NCBI GenBank assembly: GCA_964483785.1
Contig: CAZACW010000004.1
Span: 15,932-79,931, forward strand
Length of the DNA: 64,000 bases
Source: JABDGZ01 sp964483785
GTDB lineage: Bacteria; Omnitrophota; Gorgyraeia; Zapsychrales; Fredricksoniimonadaceae
Reading direction: 5' to 3'
The position numbers and the translations under genes were made by a program. Numbering within the stretch: the stretch's first letter is position 1; every line of letters starts with the position of its first letter. Positions 32,065 through 41,279 of this stretch are shown here, piece after piece. The notes below the pieces were generated by a model, which worked only from the letters and a program-made list of their open reading frames with translations, had not been told where the DNA came from and searched no databases.

Positions 32065-32774
32065 GGTTGAGCAGTTTCCAATTGCGAAAACAATAAAGCG
32101 CGTAATTCCCGGCGTGCGGTCAAGGCCTTGAGCAGGTCCAAAAAATGGGTCAGTGCCCGCCGGTCTTGAACGGATTTAAAATCCGCGTGGTGTGTCAGCA
32201 CGCCGGTGAGGATTTTAAGCTTGATGCTTTGGATCAGGGCTTTAAATACATCTTCAGCCTTGTACGTACTTGTTGTGCCAAGATCATAGCGGCTGAAGGA
32301 CACCTGGGCCGGGAGATCTAAAAAATCTGCCTGTATCTTAGGCTTATGCGCCCCGGCTGAAAAATATTTGAACCCCTCTTCTTCTAAGATTGAAACCGTG
32401 TTTTGATCAAACCCGTGATAAGGCGGAACAAAGCCCGGCGTAAAATCTTCTCCAAAGGCCCGGTGCATCCTGCTTTTTCCTTCCCGGATATCTGCTTGCT
32501 GGTCCGTCCATGCCCGGGAGGCCCCGAACTCATATTTGCCCTGGCCCGGCGGGGCATGGTTTTTATGCAGCCAACCGTGCTGGACAATGTCGAGCAATTG
32601 GGGCGATTTTTGTTTGGCGTCCCGTAAAAATTTGACCAGGGCAGGTTCCATGGCCCCGGGGATCACGGCCTGCACCACGGGAAGGCCGCGCTCAAAAGCC
32701 GCATCAAAAAAATAGCGGAAGGGCCCATCCAGGGTCCAGACATCATCGTTACGTATAAAAACCCGTGCATTCAT
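32043..32774 (-). CDS. NodB-like polysaccharide deacetylase family protein
   Basis: This 243-residue member of the carbohydrate esterase 4/NodB-like fold shows the metal Asp pair in RNDDVWTL, the HxxxH-type motif QHGWLHKNH, PPYHGFD, and GVLTHHAD near the end. There is no signal peptide, so it likely acts in the cytosol, as do deacetylases working on lipid-linked or nucleotide-linked sugars. It diverges from the glycosyltransferase at 32808, and the short intergenic DNA contains a palindromic -10-like AGTATACT. Confidence 0.72.
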   Translation of the reverse strand: MNARVFIRNDDVWTLDGPFRYFFDAAFERGLPVVQAVIPGAMEPALVKFLRDAKQKSPQLLDIVQHGWLHKNHAPPGQGKYEFGASRAWTDQQADIREGKSRMHRAFGEDFTPGFVPPYHGFDQNTVSILEEEGFKYFSAGAHKPKIQADFLDLPAQVSFSRYDLGTTSTYKAEDVFKALIQSIKLKILTGVLTHHADFKSVQDRRALTHFLDLLKALTARRELRALLFSQLETAQPCSIQNP

Positions 32775-32784
32775 GAGGCAAATC

Positions 32785-32792
32785 AGTATACT
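32785..32792. promoter_or_regulatory. Palindromic -10-like element between divergent genes
   Basis: AGTATACT reads TATACT on both strands. It lies 15 nt before the glycosyltransferase ATG (32808) and 10 nt before the deacetylase ATG (32774). No convincing -35 box is seen on either side, so this is tentative. Confidence 0.3.
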
Positions 32793-32807
32793 ATTGTTTT
32801 ACTTCCC

Positions 32808-34019
32808 ATGCGCGTCTTATTCCATTACACCCACAAGCAGACCCTCGGACATACGACAAGGTCCGTGGCGCTGGTCACGGCCCTCTGCCGCCATGGCGCC
32901 GAGGTCCTCGTCTTGCAGGGCGGGCTGCCCCAGCCTTTTGTCCAATTCCCTAAGAATGCCAAGGTGCTGGATCTTCCCCTGCCCTTTGACGGCCGGGGCA
33001 GTTTTCAGGCCCATGCCGCCCCTGTTTCAGCGGCGCAGCGCGCCCCATTTATCCTGAAAACAGCGGCAGATTTTAAGCCGGATGTCTTCATCACGGAATT
33101 TTTTCCATTCGGCCGGCTTTCTTATACGCCGGAATTGCTGCCGACCCTGCGCTTCCTGCGCAAAAAAGGCGTAAGGATTTTAGCCAGCATCGGATACCCG
33201 CTGTTGATTGACCTGGAGCGGTTTCAGGACCCCCGATTTTGCGCTTTGCACAAATCCATCTTTGCCTTCTTTGACACCTTCCTGATCCACACGCCGGACA
33301 AACTTGAAACAGCCTATATCCAAAAGACCATCCCTTCCGAGGCGCTGGCCAAACTGTATTTCAACCTGTTAAAAGAACTCGAACCAAGGACCAAGTACAC
33401 CGGGTATGTCTATCCGCAACCCATGATCAGTGATACCGGCAAACCTCGGGCCGTTGCCAAGAACAAAACCGTTGTCATCAGCCGCGGCGGCGGGGCCGTG
33501 TATCCGAAGCTCATCACTTTAAGCATCGAGGCGAAACGCTTACTGGCCCCTGACATTCATCTGATCATCGCCTGCGGTCCAGCCACAACAGCAAAAGAAA
33601 TGGCCTTGTTCCAATCCTGCCTTAAGCCCAAAGACCAATCCAAAATATTTCTCACGCAAAGGATCTCAGACCTGGATGATTATTTCAAAGACTGCCTGGC
33701 CTCGGTCAGCCTCTGCGGCTACAATACCTCGGTCCAATTGATGCGTCACGGCACACCCTCAGTCCTGGTCCCTTATCAAAACAATCTCTCCCGCGACAAG
33801 GTCTTAAAAACCAATACCAATGACCAGATTGCCCGCGCCCGTCTGCTCAAAGAACGCTTTTGCGGCCTCATCCTGGACTATGACCTGATGACCGCCTCTA
33901 ATTTGGCTGAGGCCATTACCCAGCAAATCCACGCCCCCCGTCCTGCCCCTGCCCCCCAGGCCTGGTTTAACGGGGCTGATCTGACAGCACGCCTGGTGCT
34001 TGAAGGTAGTCCAAATTGA
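32808..34019 (+). CDS. GT-B glycosyltransferase of the COG4671/MurG-like type (copy 1)
   Basis: This 403-residue predicted glycosyltransferase has the N-terminal YTHKQTLGHTTRSVALVTAL (His-containing loop after beta-1), ITEFFPFGRLS, and the C-terminal donor site VVISRGGGAVYPKLI...SLCGYNTSVQLMRHGTPSVL. That layout matches MurG-like GT28 enzymes using a nucleotide sugar. It is paralogous to the gene at 52379-53605. It lies on the plus strand inside the minus-strand radical SAM array. The 3' end overlaps the next gene by 53 nt tail to tail. Confidence 0.8.
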   Translation: MRVLFHYTHKQTLGHTTRSVALVTALCRHGAEVLVLQGGLPQPFVQFPKNAKVLDLPLPFDGRGSFQAHAAPVSAAQRAPFILKTAADFKPDVFITEFFPFGRLSYTPELLPTLRFLRKKGVRILASIGYPLLIDLERFQDPRFCALHKSIFAFFDTFLIHTPDKLETAYIQKTIPSEALAKLYFNLLKELEPRTKYTGYVYPQPMISDTGKPRAVAKNKTVVISRGGGAVYPKLITLSIEAKRLLAPDIHLIIACGPATTAKEMALFQSCLKPKDQSKIFLTQRISDLDDYFKDCLASVSLCGYNTSVQLMRHGTPSVLVPYQNNLSRDKVLKTNTNDQIARARLLKERFCGLILDYDLMTASNLAEAITQQIHAPRPAPAPQAWFNGADLTARLVLEGSPN

Positions 34020-34983
34020 ACTTTTTCAAAAAGCCGTGATACGCAAAACAGCCCGGACAATGGCCTTGGGCCGCCTCTTGAGATAATTTCCGCCGCACTT
34101 GATTTAAAGCTTGGGGCAATTCTCCGTTTGACCCTAACTGTCCTGCCGGCTCCATATAGAGGCACGGATAGACCTTGCGCCGGGAATTGATAAACAAGGA
34201 CCGCGCCGGTGTGGCGCAGGCACGTATGCAGTCCCGCCCGCCTTCGAGCAAAATGAGCATGGCTTCGGTGAGCTTACGGTCAACGCCCGCATAACCCTCA
34301 TCCAAGATTTGACTGATTTGCCGGCGGACAACTTCGATCATCGCGGGCGTCAGGGTCGACAAGGCGCCGGCCTGCGGCATCTCGTGGCGATGATAATAAT
34401 CCGAAACGCCGGATTCCATGATCTTGGGGAAAAACCTGGCCTTATAACGGCGGGCCAGCTGATAAACCTCATGGATCTCGGCAAAATTCATTTGATTGAT
34501 GGTGAATTTGAAATCCAAGGTAATCTTTTGGCCATAATTGTCATGGAGCCATCCCATGGTCTTTAATGTCTTTTGATAAGCGCCTTCCCCCCGCAAGAGA
34601 TCATGGGTCTTTGGCCCTCCGTCGATGCTGATGCCCATGTACATGCCTTTAAGATAAGGACCATAGGCGGTGAACACCCGGCGCACCCCTTCAAAATAAG
34701 CGGCGTTGGAATAGACGCCGAATTCATCGATGTCGCCGCGCTCGCGCAGCAGCGCCAGGGACTTTAACAATCGGCCGCAATTGCGGTTGAGAAACGGCTC
34801 CCCACCGGTGACAGACACGAATTTCAATTTAAATTCCTGGGTCAGGTTTCTGATCATGCGCACCACCAGGGAAGCGGTCATCTCATGGCGTTCTTTCTCC
34901 GCCCAGATCCCGCAATGCTGGCAATGCAGCTGGCAATGATTGGTGATCTCGACCGTTATATCATTAAGAACAGGCTTTTTCAT
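33967..34983 (-). CDS. Radical SAM protein D (SPASM-like)
   Basis: This 338-residue protein has C17-x3-C21-x2-C24 as CQLHCQHC near the start, a SVTGGEPFLN motif at about residue 60, and IDGG after it. The C-terminus has CATPARSLFINSRRKVYPCLY and CPGCFAYHGF, a probable auxiliary-cluster region. It resembles MoaA/PqqE-type enzymes and has a different lineage from A, B and C. Its start overlaps the next gene upstream by 20 nt, and its 3' end is antisense to the end of the glycosyltransferase gene. Confidence 0.8.
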   Translation of the reverse strand: MKKPVLNDITVEITNHCQLHCQHCGIWAEKERHEMTASLVVRMIRNLTQEFKLKFVSVTGGEPFLNRNCGRLLKSLALLRERGDIDEFGVYSNAAYFEGVRRVFTAYGPYLKGMYMGISIDGGPKTHDLLRGEGAYQKTLKTMGWLHDNYGQKITLDFKFTINQMNFAEIHEVYQLARRYKARFFPKIMESGVSDYYHRHEMPQAGALSTLTPAMIEVVRRQISQILDEGYAGVDRKLTEAMLILLEGGRDCIRACATPARSLFINSRRKVYPCLYMEPAGQLGSNGELPQALNQVRRKLSQEAAQGHCPGCFAYHGFLKKFNLDYLQAPGVLSDQPR

Positions 34984-35956
34984 TCTGCAGGGTTTCTTTC
35001 AAGTCTTCGGCCCGCTGGACATTCTCATCATAATAAGGGCAGGTCTTGCAGGCTGTGTGCATTTTTTGGATTTGTCCGTATTTGCCCAAGAGCCGCATGT
35101 TCATCATTTGAGGCGAATGCCAAAGCCCTTTCAATGACCATCGGTCCTGATGCGTCAAACGCATCTGCGGGATGCGGCAGCAGATGCTGGTATTTTCATC
35201 ATCGGACTTGACCACCATCTCAAACCAGCCGTTCAGGCACTGGGGCGGTGTCTGATCGTCTTCGCCCATCTCCGGTGCCGGGCCTTGCGGCAAGGCAATG
35301 CTTTGATTGTGCGCATGCACGTTCATCTTCTTAAAGTAAACGGAATTGACCTTCCAGCGCGAGGCCAAATCCCGCATCATAGGCCTTTGTTTGATGTTTT
35401 TGGCGTTGACGATATAAACAATGTCGATGAGAAAGTCAGGCTTGACGGAATCTCTTAAAGACACCAAGCGCTCGATGTTGGCGATGACGCGATCAAAGAG
35501 GTCCTTGCCCTGGATTTCAAGATATTGCAGACGGTCCACTGCGCTTAAATCGACAACCACCTGATCGGCTTTGATCACATCCTGGCAGGCCTCCAGCGGG
35601 AAGGTGGCATTGGTGAAAAGCTTGACGAACAGCGGCTGGTCTTGCAAATACCGCATCATGCGGCCAAACTGCGGATGCAAGGACGGTTCTCCGGAACCTG
35701 TGATATGGACTTGGTCCACGTTTAGCTCAACACAGTCCTTGATGGTGCCGCTGAATTTTTCCCACGACAAATAATGGGCCTTGTCAAAATGGGCGGGATT
35801 GCCCGGCGCATGGGTCCAGCAGTATTGGCAGCTTAAATTGCAGGAATTATTGATATGAATGTCAACGATTTCCGGGCCGATGTAGACCTTCTTGTCGCGC
35901 ACGCCGGCGATGCGTTTTTGATACCGCTGTTCCAATTGCAAGACATCTAAAATCAT
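34964..35956 (-). CDS. SPASM-type radical SAM protein E
   Basis: This 330-residue protein has C39-x3-C43-x2-C46 as CNLSCQYC, then WTHAPGNP. It has the same N-terminal spacing as A and B (MILDVLQLEQRYQKRIAGV; IGPEIVDIHI), so it is a third paralog. The C-terminus keeps a SPASM set: CLNGWFEMVVKS, SICCRIPQM and ACKTCPYYD. It overlaps the next gene upstream by an ATGA (35953-35956). Confidence 0.82.
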   Translation of the reverse strand: MILDVLQLEQRYQKRIAGVRDKKVYIGPEIVDIHINNSCNLSCQYCWTHAPGNPAHFDKAHYLSWEKFSGTIKDCVELNVDQVHITGSGEPSLHPQFGRMMRYLQDQPLFVKLFTNATFPLEACQDVIKADQVVVDLSAVDRLQYLEIQGKDLFDRVIANIERLVSLRDSVKPDFLIDIVYIVNAKNIKQRPMMRDLASRWKVNSVYFKKMNVHAHNQSIALPQGPAPEMGEDDQTPPQCLNGWFEMVVKSDDENTSICCRIPQMRLTHQDRWSLKGLWHSPQMMNMRLLGKYGQIQKMHTACKTCPYYDENVQRAEDLKETLQNEKACS

Positions 35957-36900
35957 GGGGACCTTCTTGAGAATAACCAGCTGCCGCTTTCCTGCATCTT
36001 CTTATACCATTGGCATTGTGCGCAGGGAATGTCCTTGCGCTCTGGTTTTTTGCCGCGCAGCATGGCCCTGGCGTAATTCATTTTCTCATTATTAAGGATT
36101 CCCTTCAAATCATCCTCAAAGGCGTTGCCGTAATCAGCCCAATAATTGACGGAACATCCCAGGACCCTGCCGTCGGTGTTGATCTGGGGCTGCAGCCAAA
36201 GCTGGGAACAGATTTTTTCCGCCTGATAAATCCTGCCGTATTTGTCCTGGTATTCCCGGCGGTTGACAGCCCCTGTGCCGGACAGCCGCCTGATCAAGGC
36301 GGGATTTTTCAAGGGGGAGAATTCATCCCAGGACAGTTTCACAAAAAAATCCATGTCCAGCGCCCTGGCCATGCGCCTGGCCAGAGGAATTTCATGTTCA
36401 TTGTGGCCGAAAGCAATGAACTGCCAACACAGTTTGGGAAAGATCGATTTGTACCTGGCCTTGTGCGCGTTGATGGTCTTGATGTGCGCCATGACCTGGT
36501 TAAAATCCCCGCCTTTCCGGTAAATCCCATAGGTGTCTTGGCTGGCGCCGTCGATGGAGCAGGTGATGCGGCCGAAGCGGTATTGGACCAGTCCTTCCAG
36601 CATGGCTTCACTGGCTGTATTAAGATTTGTCCCCGTGGCCGCGTTTAAGGCCACCTTCTTCTCATGCGCGTAAGCGGCGATGGCCAGAAGATCAGGATTT
36701 AAAAAAATCTCCCCCCAACTGCTTAATTCAATGCTCTTGACCCAGGGATTGGCATCGACAAATCTTTTGAAATCCCTGAATTTCAAAAGCTCCGTCCCCA
36801 GTTCCCGGGCGATCTCTCCCTTGGCGGTCGGGCACGTGGGGCACTTCAACTGACATGCCGTTGATGCGTCGAGCCGCACGCTGACAGGGTTGATTCTCAT
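35953..36900 (-). CDS. SPASM-type radical SAM protein F
   Basis: This 315-residue protein has C16-x3-C20-x2-C23 as CQLKCPTC, then PTAKGEI. The SPASM region is CSQLWLQPQINTDGRVLGCS, GNAF, and CAQCQWYKKM. The N-terminus MRINPVSVRLDAS begins directly with beta strand 1, as in small MoaA-like enzymes. A 4-nt overlap joins it to the DegT aminotransferase gene. Its nearest functional hint is that aminotransferase, which suggests an aminosugar context. Confidence 0.82.
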   Translation of the reverse strand: MRINPVSVRLDASTACQLKCPTCPTAKGEIARELGTELLKFRDFKRFVDANPWVKSIELSSWGEIFLNPDLLAIAAYAHEKKVALNAATGTNLNTASEAMLEGLVQYRFGRITCSIDGASQDTYGIYRKGGDFNQVMAHIKTINAHKARYKSIFPKLCWQFIAFGHNEHEIPLARRMARALDMDFFVKLSWDEFSPLKNPALIRRLSGTGAVNRREYQDKYGRIYQAEKICSQLWLQPQINTDGRVLGCSVNYWADYGNAFEDDLKGILNNEKMNYARAMLRGKKPERKDIPCAQCQWYKKMQESGSWLFSRRSP

Positions 36901-38009
36901 GCTTTTATCTCCGTCCTAAATTGCCGGCAGGCATCGGCAACGGTCCTGGCCTTGTCCAGACCCATGAACGAATGCAGGGGCAGATGAAGAGCGCTTTCGG
37001 CATACCAATCGCTCACCGGAAACTTCTTTTGACTTTTGCCCCGGAATATCGCCAATCGATGCAGCGGCACGTAAGGCCTTTGCACCATGATGCCTTGGTT
37101 TTCCAAAAACCGCATCAGCCCGTCCCTGTCCTGGGCGCAGACAACAAAATTCTGCGCTACGCTTTGTGTGTGTGCCGGGTCTTTAAAAATCGTAAGACCC
37201 TGGGTCCCGGTCAAATGTTCTTCATAATAGCTTTTAATCAGATGCCGCGATTTGATGATTTCCTTGAGGCGGGAAAATTTCACCCGCAAGGCGATCAGGT
37301 CCAGGAAGCCCATGGGAGCAAATCTCTGGCCCATGTTCAAAAGTTCCGCGTCACTGCGCCAGTCTTCCATCCAGCGCCTGATCCGCTCCTCCTGCTGTTT
37401 TGGACAAATGACCATGCCTCCCCCACCGCCGCAGGAAGACAAAGGCTTATAATAAGAGAAGGAGAACGCTGCCAGGTCTCCAAAGGCCCCAAGCTTGCGG
37501 CCTTGATAGGTCGAGCTTTCCGCCTGGCAGACATCCTCGATCAAAACTATTTTCCTTTTACGGCAAATCCCTTTGATCGTCTCTATGGCGCAGGCGCGGC
37601 CGAACATATGGGCCGCGATCACGGCCTTTGTTTTTTTGGTCACGGACCGCTCAAGAGCTTCAGGGTCCATCTGCAAATCATCGGCCTTGGCTTCCACAGG
37701 GACAGGTTTGGCCCCGGCATAAATCACGGCCAGGGCCACGGCCTGATAGGTCAAATTGGGCACCAGGACTTCGTCCTTGGGCTTGACCCCCGCGGCCAGC
37801 AGGCACATTTTAAGCGCGTCGCTTCCGGAATTGACGGCCACGGCATGTGCAACGCCGATATACTGCGCAAACGTATGTTCAAATTCCCGGACCAGGGTCT
37901 TGATTTCATTAAGACCCTTCAGGCTTTTAAGTACACGCTCCGTTTCAGCAGCATATTCACGGCAAAGCGCCTGCTCAACCAGGAGGCTCTCGTACCTTAT
38001 CGCTGCCAT
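36897..38009 (-). CDS. DegT/DnrJ/EryC1/StrS-family aminotransferase
   Basis: This 370-residue PLP enzyme probably aminates a keto sugar bound to a nucleotide. Landmarks are NSGSDALKMCLLAAGV, VLVPNLTYQA, the PLP Asp in LIEDVCQAESSTYQG, and the Schiff-base Lys188 in FSFSYYKPLSSCGGGG. I use the ATG at 38009, which has AGGGA upstream. An in-frame ATG at 38042 would extend it by 11 residues and overlap the previous gene more. The substrate sugar is unknown. Confidence 0.87.
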   Translation of the reverse strand: MAAIRYESLLVEQALCREYAAETERVLKSLKGLNEIKTLVREFEHTFAQYIGVAHAVAVNSGSDALKMCLLAAGVKPKDEVLVPNLTYQAVALAVIYAGAKPVPVEAKADDLQMDPEALERSVTKKTKAVIAAHMFGRACAIETIKGICRKRKIVLIEDVCQAESSTYQGRKLGAFGDLAAFSFSYYKPLSSCGGGGGMVICPKQQEERIRRWMEDWRSDAELLNMGQRFAPMGFLDLIALRVKFSRLKEIIKSRHLIKSYYEEHLTGTQGLTIFKDPAHTQSVAQNFVVCAQDRDGLMRFLENQGIMVQRPYVPLHRLAIFRGKSQKKFPVSDWYAESALHLPLHSFMGLDKARTVADACRQFRTEIKA

Positions 38010-39028
38010 GCGGCTGTCCCTAAAATCTTGCGGTCTATCCATTCAATGCTTTCACAAAGATCGATATAATGTCTCACTCTGTCTTCGTATTTGCGGCCAG
38101 GCATGGTCTTGACCGCCTGCAGGGCGTTAAAATTGCTGATGCTGCGGTAGCTGCACTGGGGATGCCGGGACAAATGTTCCTGCAAATCCCCAAAATACCG
38201 CCGGGCCGCAGGCAGCAAGGCCCCGGATGCATTTTTCGCGAAATCCATGAGATACAGCTCTTCCCGCACTTCTTCAGGAAAGGAAAGCAAAAGCCAATTG
38301 GCCAAAATTTTGCCGCTGGGAACAGAAAGCAAGTCCCAAGAACCCCTCGAGGGCTCGCTATAGCCGCGGCCGATCAGGCCTTGCAGGCTGTTCTTCAATT
38401 CCCAGGCACAGGCCTGGCGGTACTGATCCATAAAAATGCCTGAAGCTTCCTCGTCCCAAATCTCAAGAAAGGCCGGATGCACTTCAATGGACTTAAGCCC
38501 CATGGCAGCCAGGCATTTTAAATTATCCAACAATCTCATAACACTGGAAGGATGCACGGTCATGGTGGCTGTCAAAGGGCCGCGGGCATTGAGCGCCAGG
38601 GACACGCCTTTGAGAATGTCCGCGTAATAATAAGGCCCGATCCCCGGACGGTTGCGCTGGGTGGTTTTTTCATCGCCGTCAATACCCACTTCCAAATTGA
38701 CATCATGATGTAAAAAGAAATCCATCAGCTCTTCATTGAGCAGGGTCGCGTTGGTCTGTACGGAAATGTAACGGCTTAAATTGTCCCGGCGGATGCGGGT
38801 GATCATGGCCTGAAGCACGTCCTTGTCCATCAACGGCTCTCCGCCGGAGAAGACAAATTCAAGGGGCGATGCGGGGCGGATGTAATCCAAAATATTCTCA
38901 AACGTGTGAAGTGTGATCACCTGCCGCTGGCTGCGGTATTTATAAAAACAATAGCCGCAGCCTAAATTGCAGCGGTCCGTGAAAAAAAGCCAGACATGAT
39001 TGATCTGATCGATCAAGGATTCGCTCAT
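37997..39028 (-). CDS. Radical SAM protein G (anSME-like core, no clear SPASM cysteines)
   Basis: This 343-residue protein has C20-x3-C24-x2-C27 (CNLGCGYC), FVFSGGEPLMDKDVLQAM, and the QTNATLLN...GIDGDEKTTQRNRPG blocks. These match anaerobic sulfatase-maturase and peptide-modifying enzymes. The C-terminal half has only two isolated cysteines (HPQCSYR, IDLCES), so auxiliary clusters look reduced. It is paralogous to protein H, 29 nt upstream. Protein G is the gene just before the DegT aminotransferase. Confidence 0.8.
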   Translation of the reverse strand: MSESLIDQINHVWLFFTDRCNLGCGYCFYKYRSQRQVITLHTFENILDYIRPASPLEFVFSGGEPLMDKDVLQAMITRIRRDNLSRYISVQTNATLLNEELMDFFLHHDVNLEVGIDGDEKTTQRNRPGIGPYYYADILKGVSLALNARGPLTATMTVHPSSVMRLLDNLKCLAAMGLKSIEVHPAFLEIWDEEASGIFMDQYRQACAWELKNSLQGLIGRGYSEPSRGSWDLLSVPSGKILANWLLLSFPEEVREELYLMDFAKNASGALLPAARRYFGDLQEHLSRHPQCSYRSISNFNALQAVKTMPGRKYEDRVRHYIDLCESIEWIDRKILGTAAWQR

Positions 39029-39057
39029 AAATCAGCAGTGCGGCGTCTTAGACCTCT

Positions 39058-40152
39058 TTACCTTGGGAAATGATTGATGGTGCTCAAGGATGAAGAACGG
39101 CCATGATGGGACCCAAATTTTCCCAATCCCAATGTCAAGTGCGTGCGCGTCTGAAAACGCATAATGTCATTGATCGCCCAGGTGTTCATGTAGGGCTCGC
39201 CCATCATGGCATTCATCAGATCAAAGCTGTGGCAGACATGTTCGCGGTAAGGCAATTTGGCATGTTTTCGGTGCATTTTATCATACGCTTTCTGATAAAA
39301 ACCAAGCACCTCGGGCCTAAATAATCCCGTGGCCGGGTCCCAGAGCGTAAACTCAATCCGCTTATGTTCCGGCAGGCAGAGAAAGGCGTCCCCCCCAAAC
39401 AGATAATTCGGCGGATGAAGGCTTAAGTCCATCACGCCCGGACTGATCCACTGGATGTCTTCGTTGGCATACATCATCCGCCGCAGTTCAGGACGTTTGG
39501 CCATGCTGAGATAATTTTTCTTGAAGGACGCCACGGTTTCAGGGGTCCAGGGCATGAAGGCCGCAGGCGTGATGTCGACGTGCGGGATGCCCAATGCTCT
39601 TAAAATATCCAGACCCTGCTCCATATGCTCAATTTCATGCGGATGCACCGTCATGGATGATCCACAGCCGATGCCGGCCTTGAGGCAGGCCTTGATGGTG
39701 TCAGCCAGTTTTTGATAGGACGCGGGCTTAAGGCCGCAACGGTGCCGGGCCGTCTGCTCCTGGCCGCCGTCGATGCCAAACTCCAATGACACCTTCAAAC
39801 GCGCCAGTTTTTCAATGTCCTCATCATTGATCAAAAGGCCATTGGTCTGGATATGCAGGGAAATCCCGGGAAATCGAACGCTGGCCTCTTGCATGATCCT
39901 AAAAAGGTTCTCCTTGGCCAGAAAGGCCTCGCCGCCGCTGAAAATCAAGGTGGAGGGCACGGTTGCTTCCCGCTCAAAGAGCAAAAAAAGCTGCTCGACG
40001 GCATCCAAGGAAACTTCCCGCCCCATCATGTGGCGAAAAAAGCAGTAATCGCAATGAAGATTGCAGCGCTCGGTGACATAGATCCAGGTGGAATTGACCT
40101 TGAATTTTTTAAGCGCTTTTTCTGGTGTCGATAAAATATTTGATCTTGCCAT
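39058..40152 (-). CDS. Radical SAM protein H (anSME-like core)
   Basis: This 364-residue paralog of G has C30-x3-C34-x2-C37 (CNLHCDYC, then FFRHMMG), LIFSGGEAFLAKENLF, and GIDGGQEQTARHRCG. The C-terminal half includes CLPEHKRIEF and HVCHSFDLMNAMMG but no SPASM CxxC pair. I start at the ATG at 40152 with AAGGA upstream; a longer frame adds residues that lie over the preceding gene. It overlaps the PaaK-like gene by 44 nt. The function is unknown. Confidence 0.78.
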   Translation of the reverse strand: MARSNILSTPEKALKKFKVNSTWIYVTERCNLHCDYCFFRHMMGREVSLDAVEQLFLLFEREATVPSTLIFSGGEAFLAKENLFRIMQEASVRFPGISLHIQTNGLLINDEDIEKLARLKVSLEFGIDGGQEQTARHRCGLKPASYQKLADTIKACLKAGIGCGSSMTVHPHEIEHMEQGLDILRALGIPHVDITPAAFMPWTPETVASFKKNYLSMAKRPELRRMMYANEDIQWISPGVMDLSLHPPNYLFGGDAFLCLPEHKRIEFTLWDPATGLFRPEVLGFYQKAYDKMHRKHAKLPYREHVCHSFDLMNAMMGEPYMNTWAINDIMRFQTRTHLTLGLGKFGSHHGRSSSLSTINHFPR

Positions 40153-41275
40153 TTGAGGTCCTTGGGACTTCCCCGGGATGGGCCCGAAGAAAAACGTGAA
40201 AGTTGATCCCCAGCCTTTGCACCAGGGCGGCTTGAACAGCGCTGGCCTTGGGCAGGGTTGCGCCGGCCACATTGATAATGACTCTATCATAATATTTCAG
40301 CGGGTGCTTATCAACCACAAAAAAGAAGCCCGGCTTGCCCAGATAATCATGAACGGCCTTGATCAATTCCTGCTTCCAAACGACCGCCCCATTGAGCAAT
40401 AGGCTCTCCTGGATGCGGCCGAGAACCTTGATGCCCAAGGACCCTTTCTGGCGCACCAGTTCCACCCTATCACCAAGACGATAACGCAAAAATGGCATGC
40501 ATGTGTTGTTTAAATCGGTCACCACCAAGTCTCCCTGACCTAAAACGGACGTCTTTCCGGAGCCGTCCAATACTTCCAACAATAATCCGTCATCAAATAC
40601 CTTCATATATTCATCTTGCGGCTTGATGGCGACGCTTAAAGCAGAAATTTCATTGGCGCCATAATGGTCATGGACCTTGACCCCGGACATATGCTCCATA
40701 TTCCTGCGGTATTGCGGCCACAATGGTTCGCCGCAAGCCAAGCCTATTTTTAAGGAATGACGCCGGCCTATCACGGCAAATAAATCATAAAGTTGATTGG
40801 CATAGGCGTTGACCATGTTCGGCCTTAACGTTTTGACCATTTGAGCGGCATCCATCGCCTGGGCCGGTGAAGTGATGGGGCCGAAGGGAATGACGCCGGC
40901 ACCCGCAGCTTTCAGGCCTGCTTCCATCATGCGCCCCGGGCTATTTAATGCATAGGAGCACAGGTTTAAGCATAAGATGCCGGGTTTGACGCCGATACTG
41001 CGGTAGATCTTGACGAGGCGGCCCAAGTGTGACTCATACGCTTCGCGCGAATGAAGAATCACCAGCTTCGAGGCCGTGGAACCTGAAGTGGCTATCATGT
41101 TAAAGGGTGCAGACAATCGTTGGGAACCGGCAAAACTTTTAAGCGACTCGCGATGGGAAATAGGAATGCGCTTAAAATCGTCCCACGATTTTAAGCGCAG
41201 GCGATAGCGGGCATCATGCCTGGCCCAGAGGGAACAAAGTTTCAAGACTTTTTTAAAGGACGTCCGGCTCAACAT
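40109..41275 (-). CDS. PaaK-like acyl/aryl adenylate-forming enzyme
   Basis: This 388-residue AMP-forming enzyme belongs to the phenylacetate-CoA ligase type. The P-loop IATSGSTASKLVILHS, HDHYGANEISALSVA, YRLGDRVELV and GRIQESLLLNG are visible, and the catalytic C-terminal lysine lies in PRTSNGKIKYFID. It should activate a carboxylate as an acyl-AMP and perhaps transfer it to CoA or another thiol. PaaK-like proteins are also common in surface-polysaccharide clusters. The substrate is unknown. It follows the radical SAM gene at 41280 after 4 nt. Confidence 0.82.
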   Translation of the reverse strand: MLSRTSFKKVLKLCSLWARHDARYRLRLKSWDDFKRIPISHRESLKSFAGSQRLSAPFNMIATSGSTASKLVILHSREAYESHLGRLVKIYRSIGVKPGILCLNLCSYALNSPGRMMEAGLKAAGAGVIPFGPITSPAQAMDAAQMVKTLRPNMVNAYANQLYDLFAVIGRRHSLKIGLACGEPLWPQYRRNMEHMSGVKVHDHYGANEISALSVAIKPQDEYMKVFDDGLLLEVLDGSGKTSVLGQGDLVVTDLNNTCMPFLRYRLGDRVELVRQKGSLGIKVLGRIQESLLLNGAVVWKQELIKAVHDYLGKPGFFFVVDKHPLKYYDRVIINVAGATLPKASAVQAALVQRLGINFHVFLRAHPGEVPRTSNGKIKYFIDTRKSA

Positions 41276-41279
41276 AGGT

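Noticed and set aside
36921..38069. A 382-codon plus-strand frame
   Set aside because: It is the complement of the DegT aminotransferase gene, whose PLP motifs are intact.
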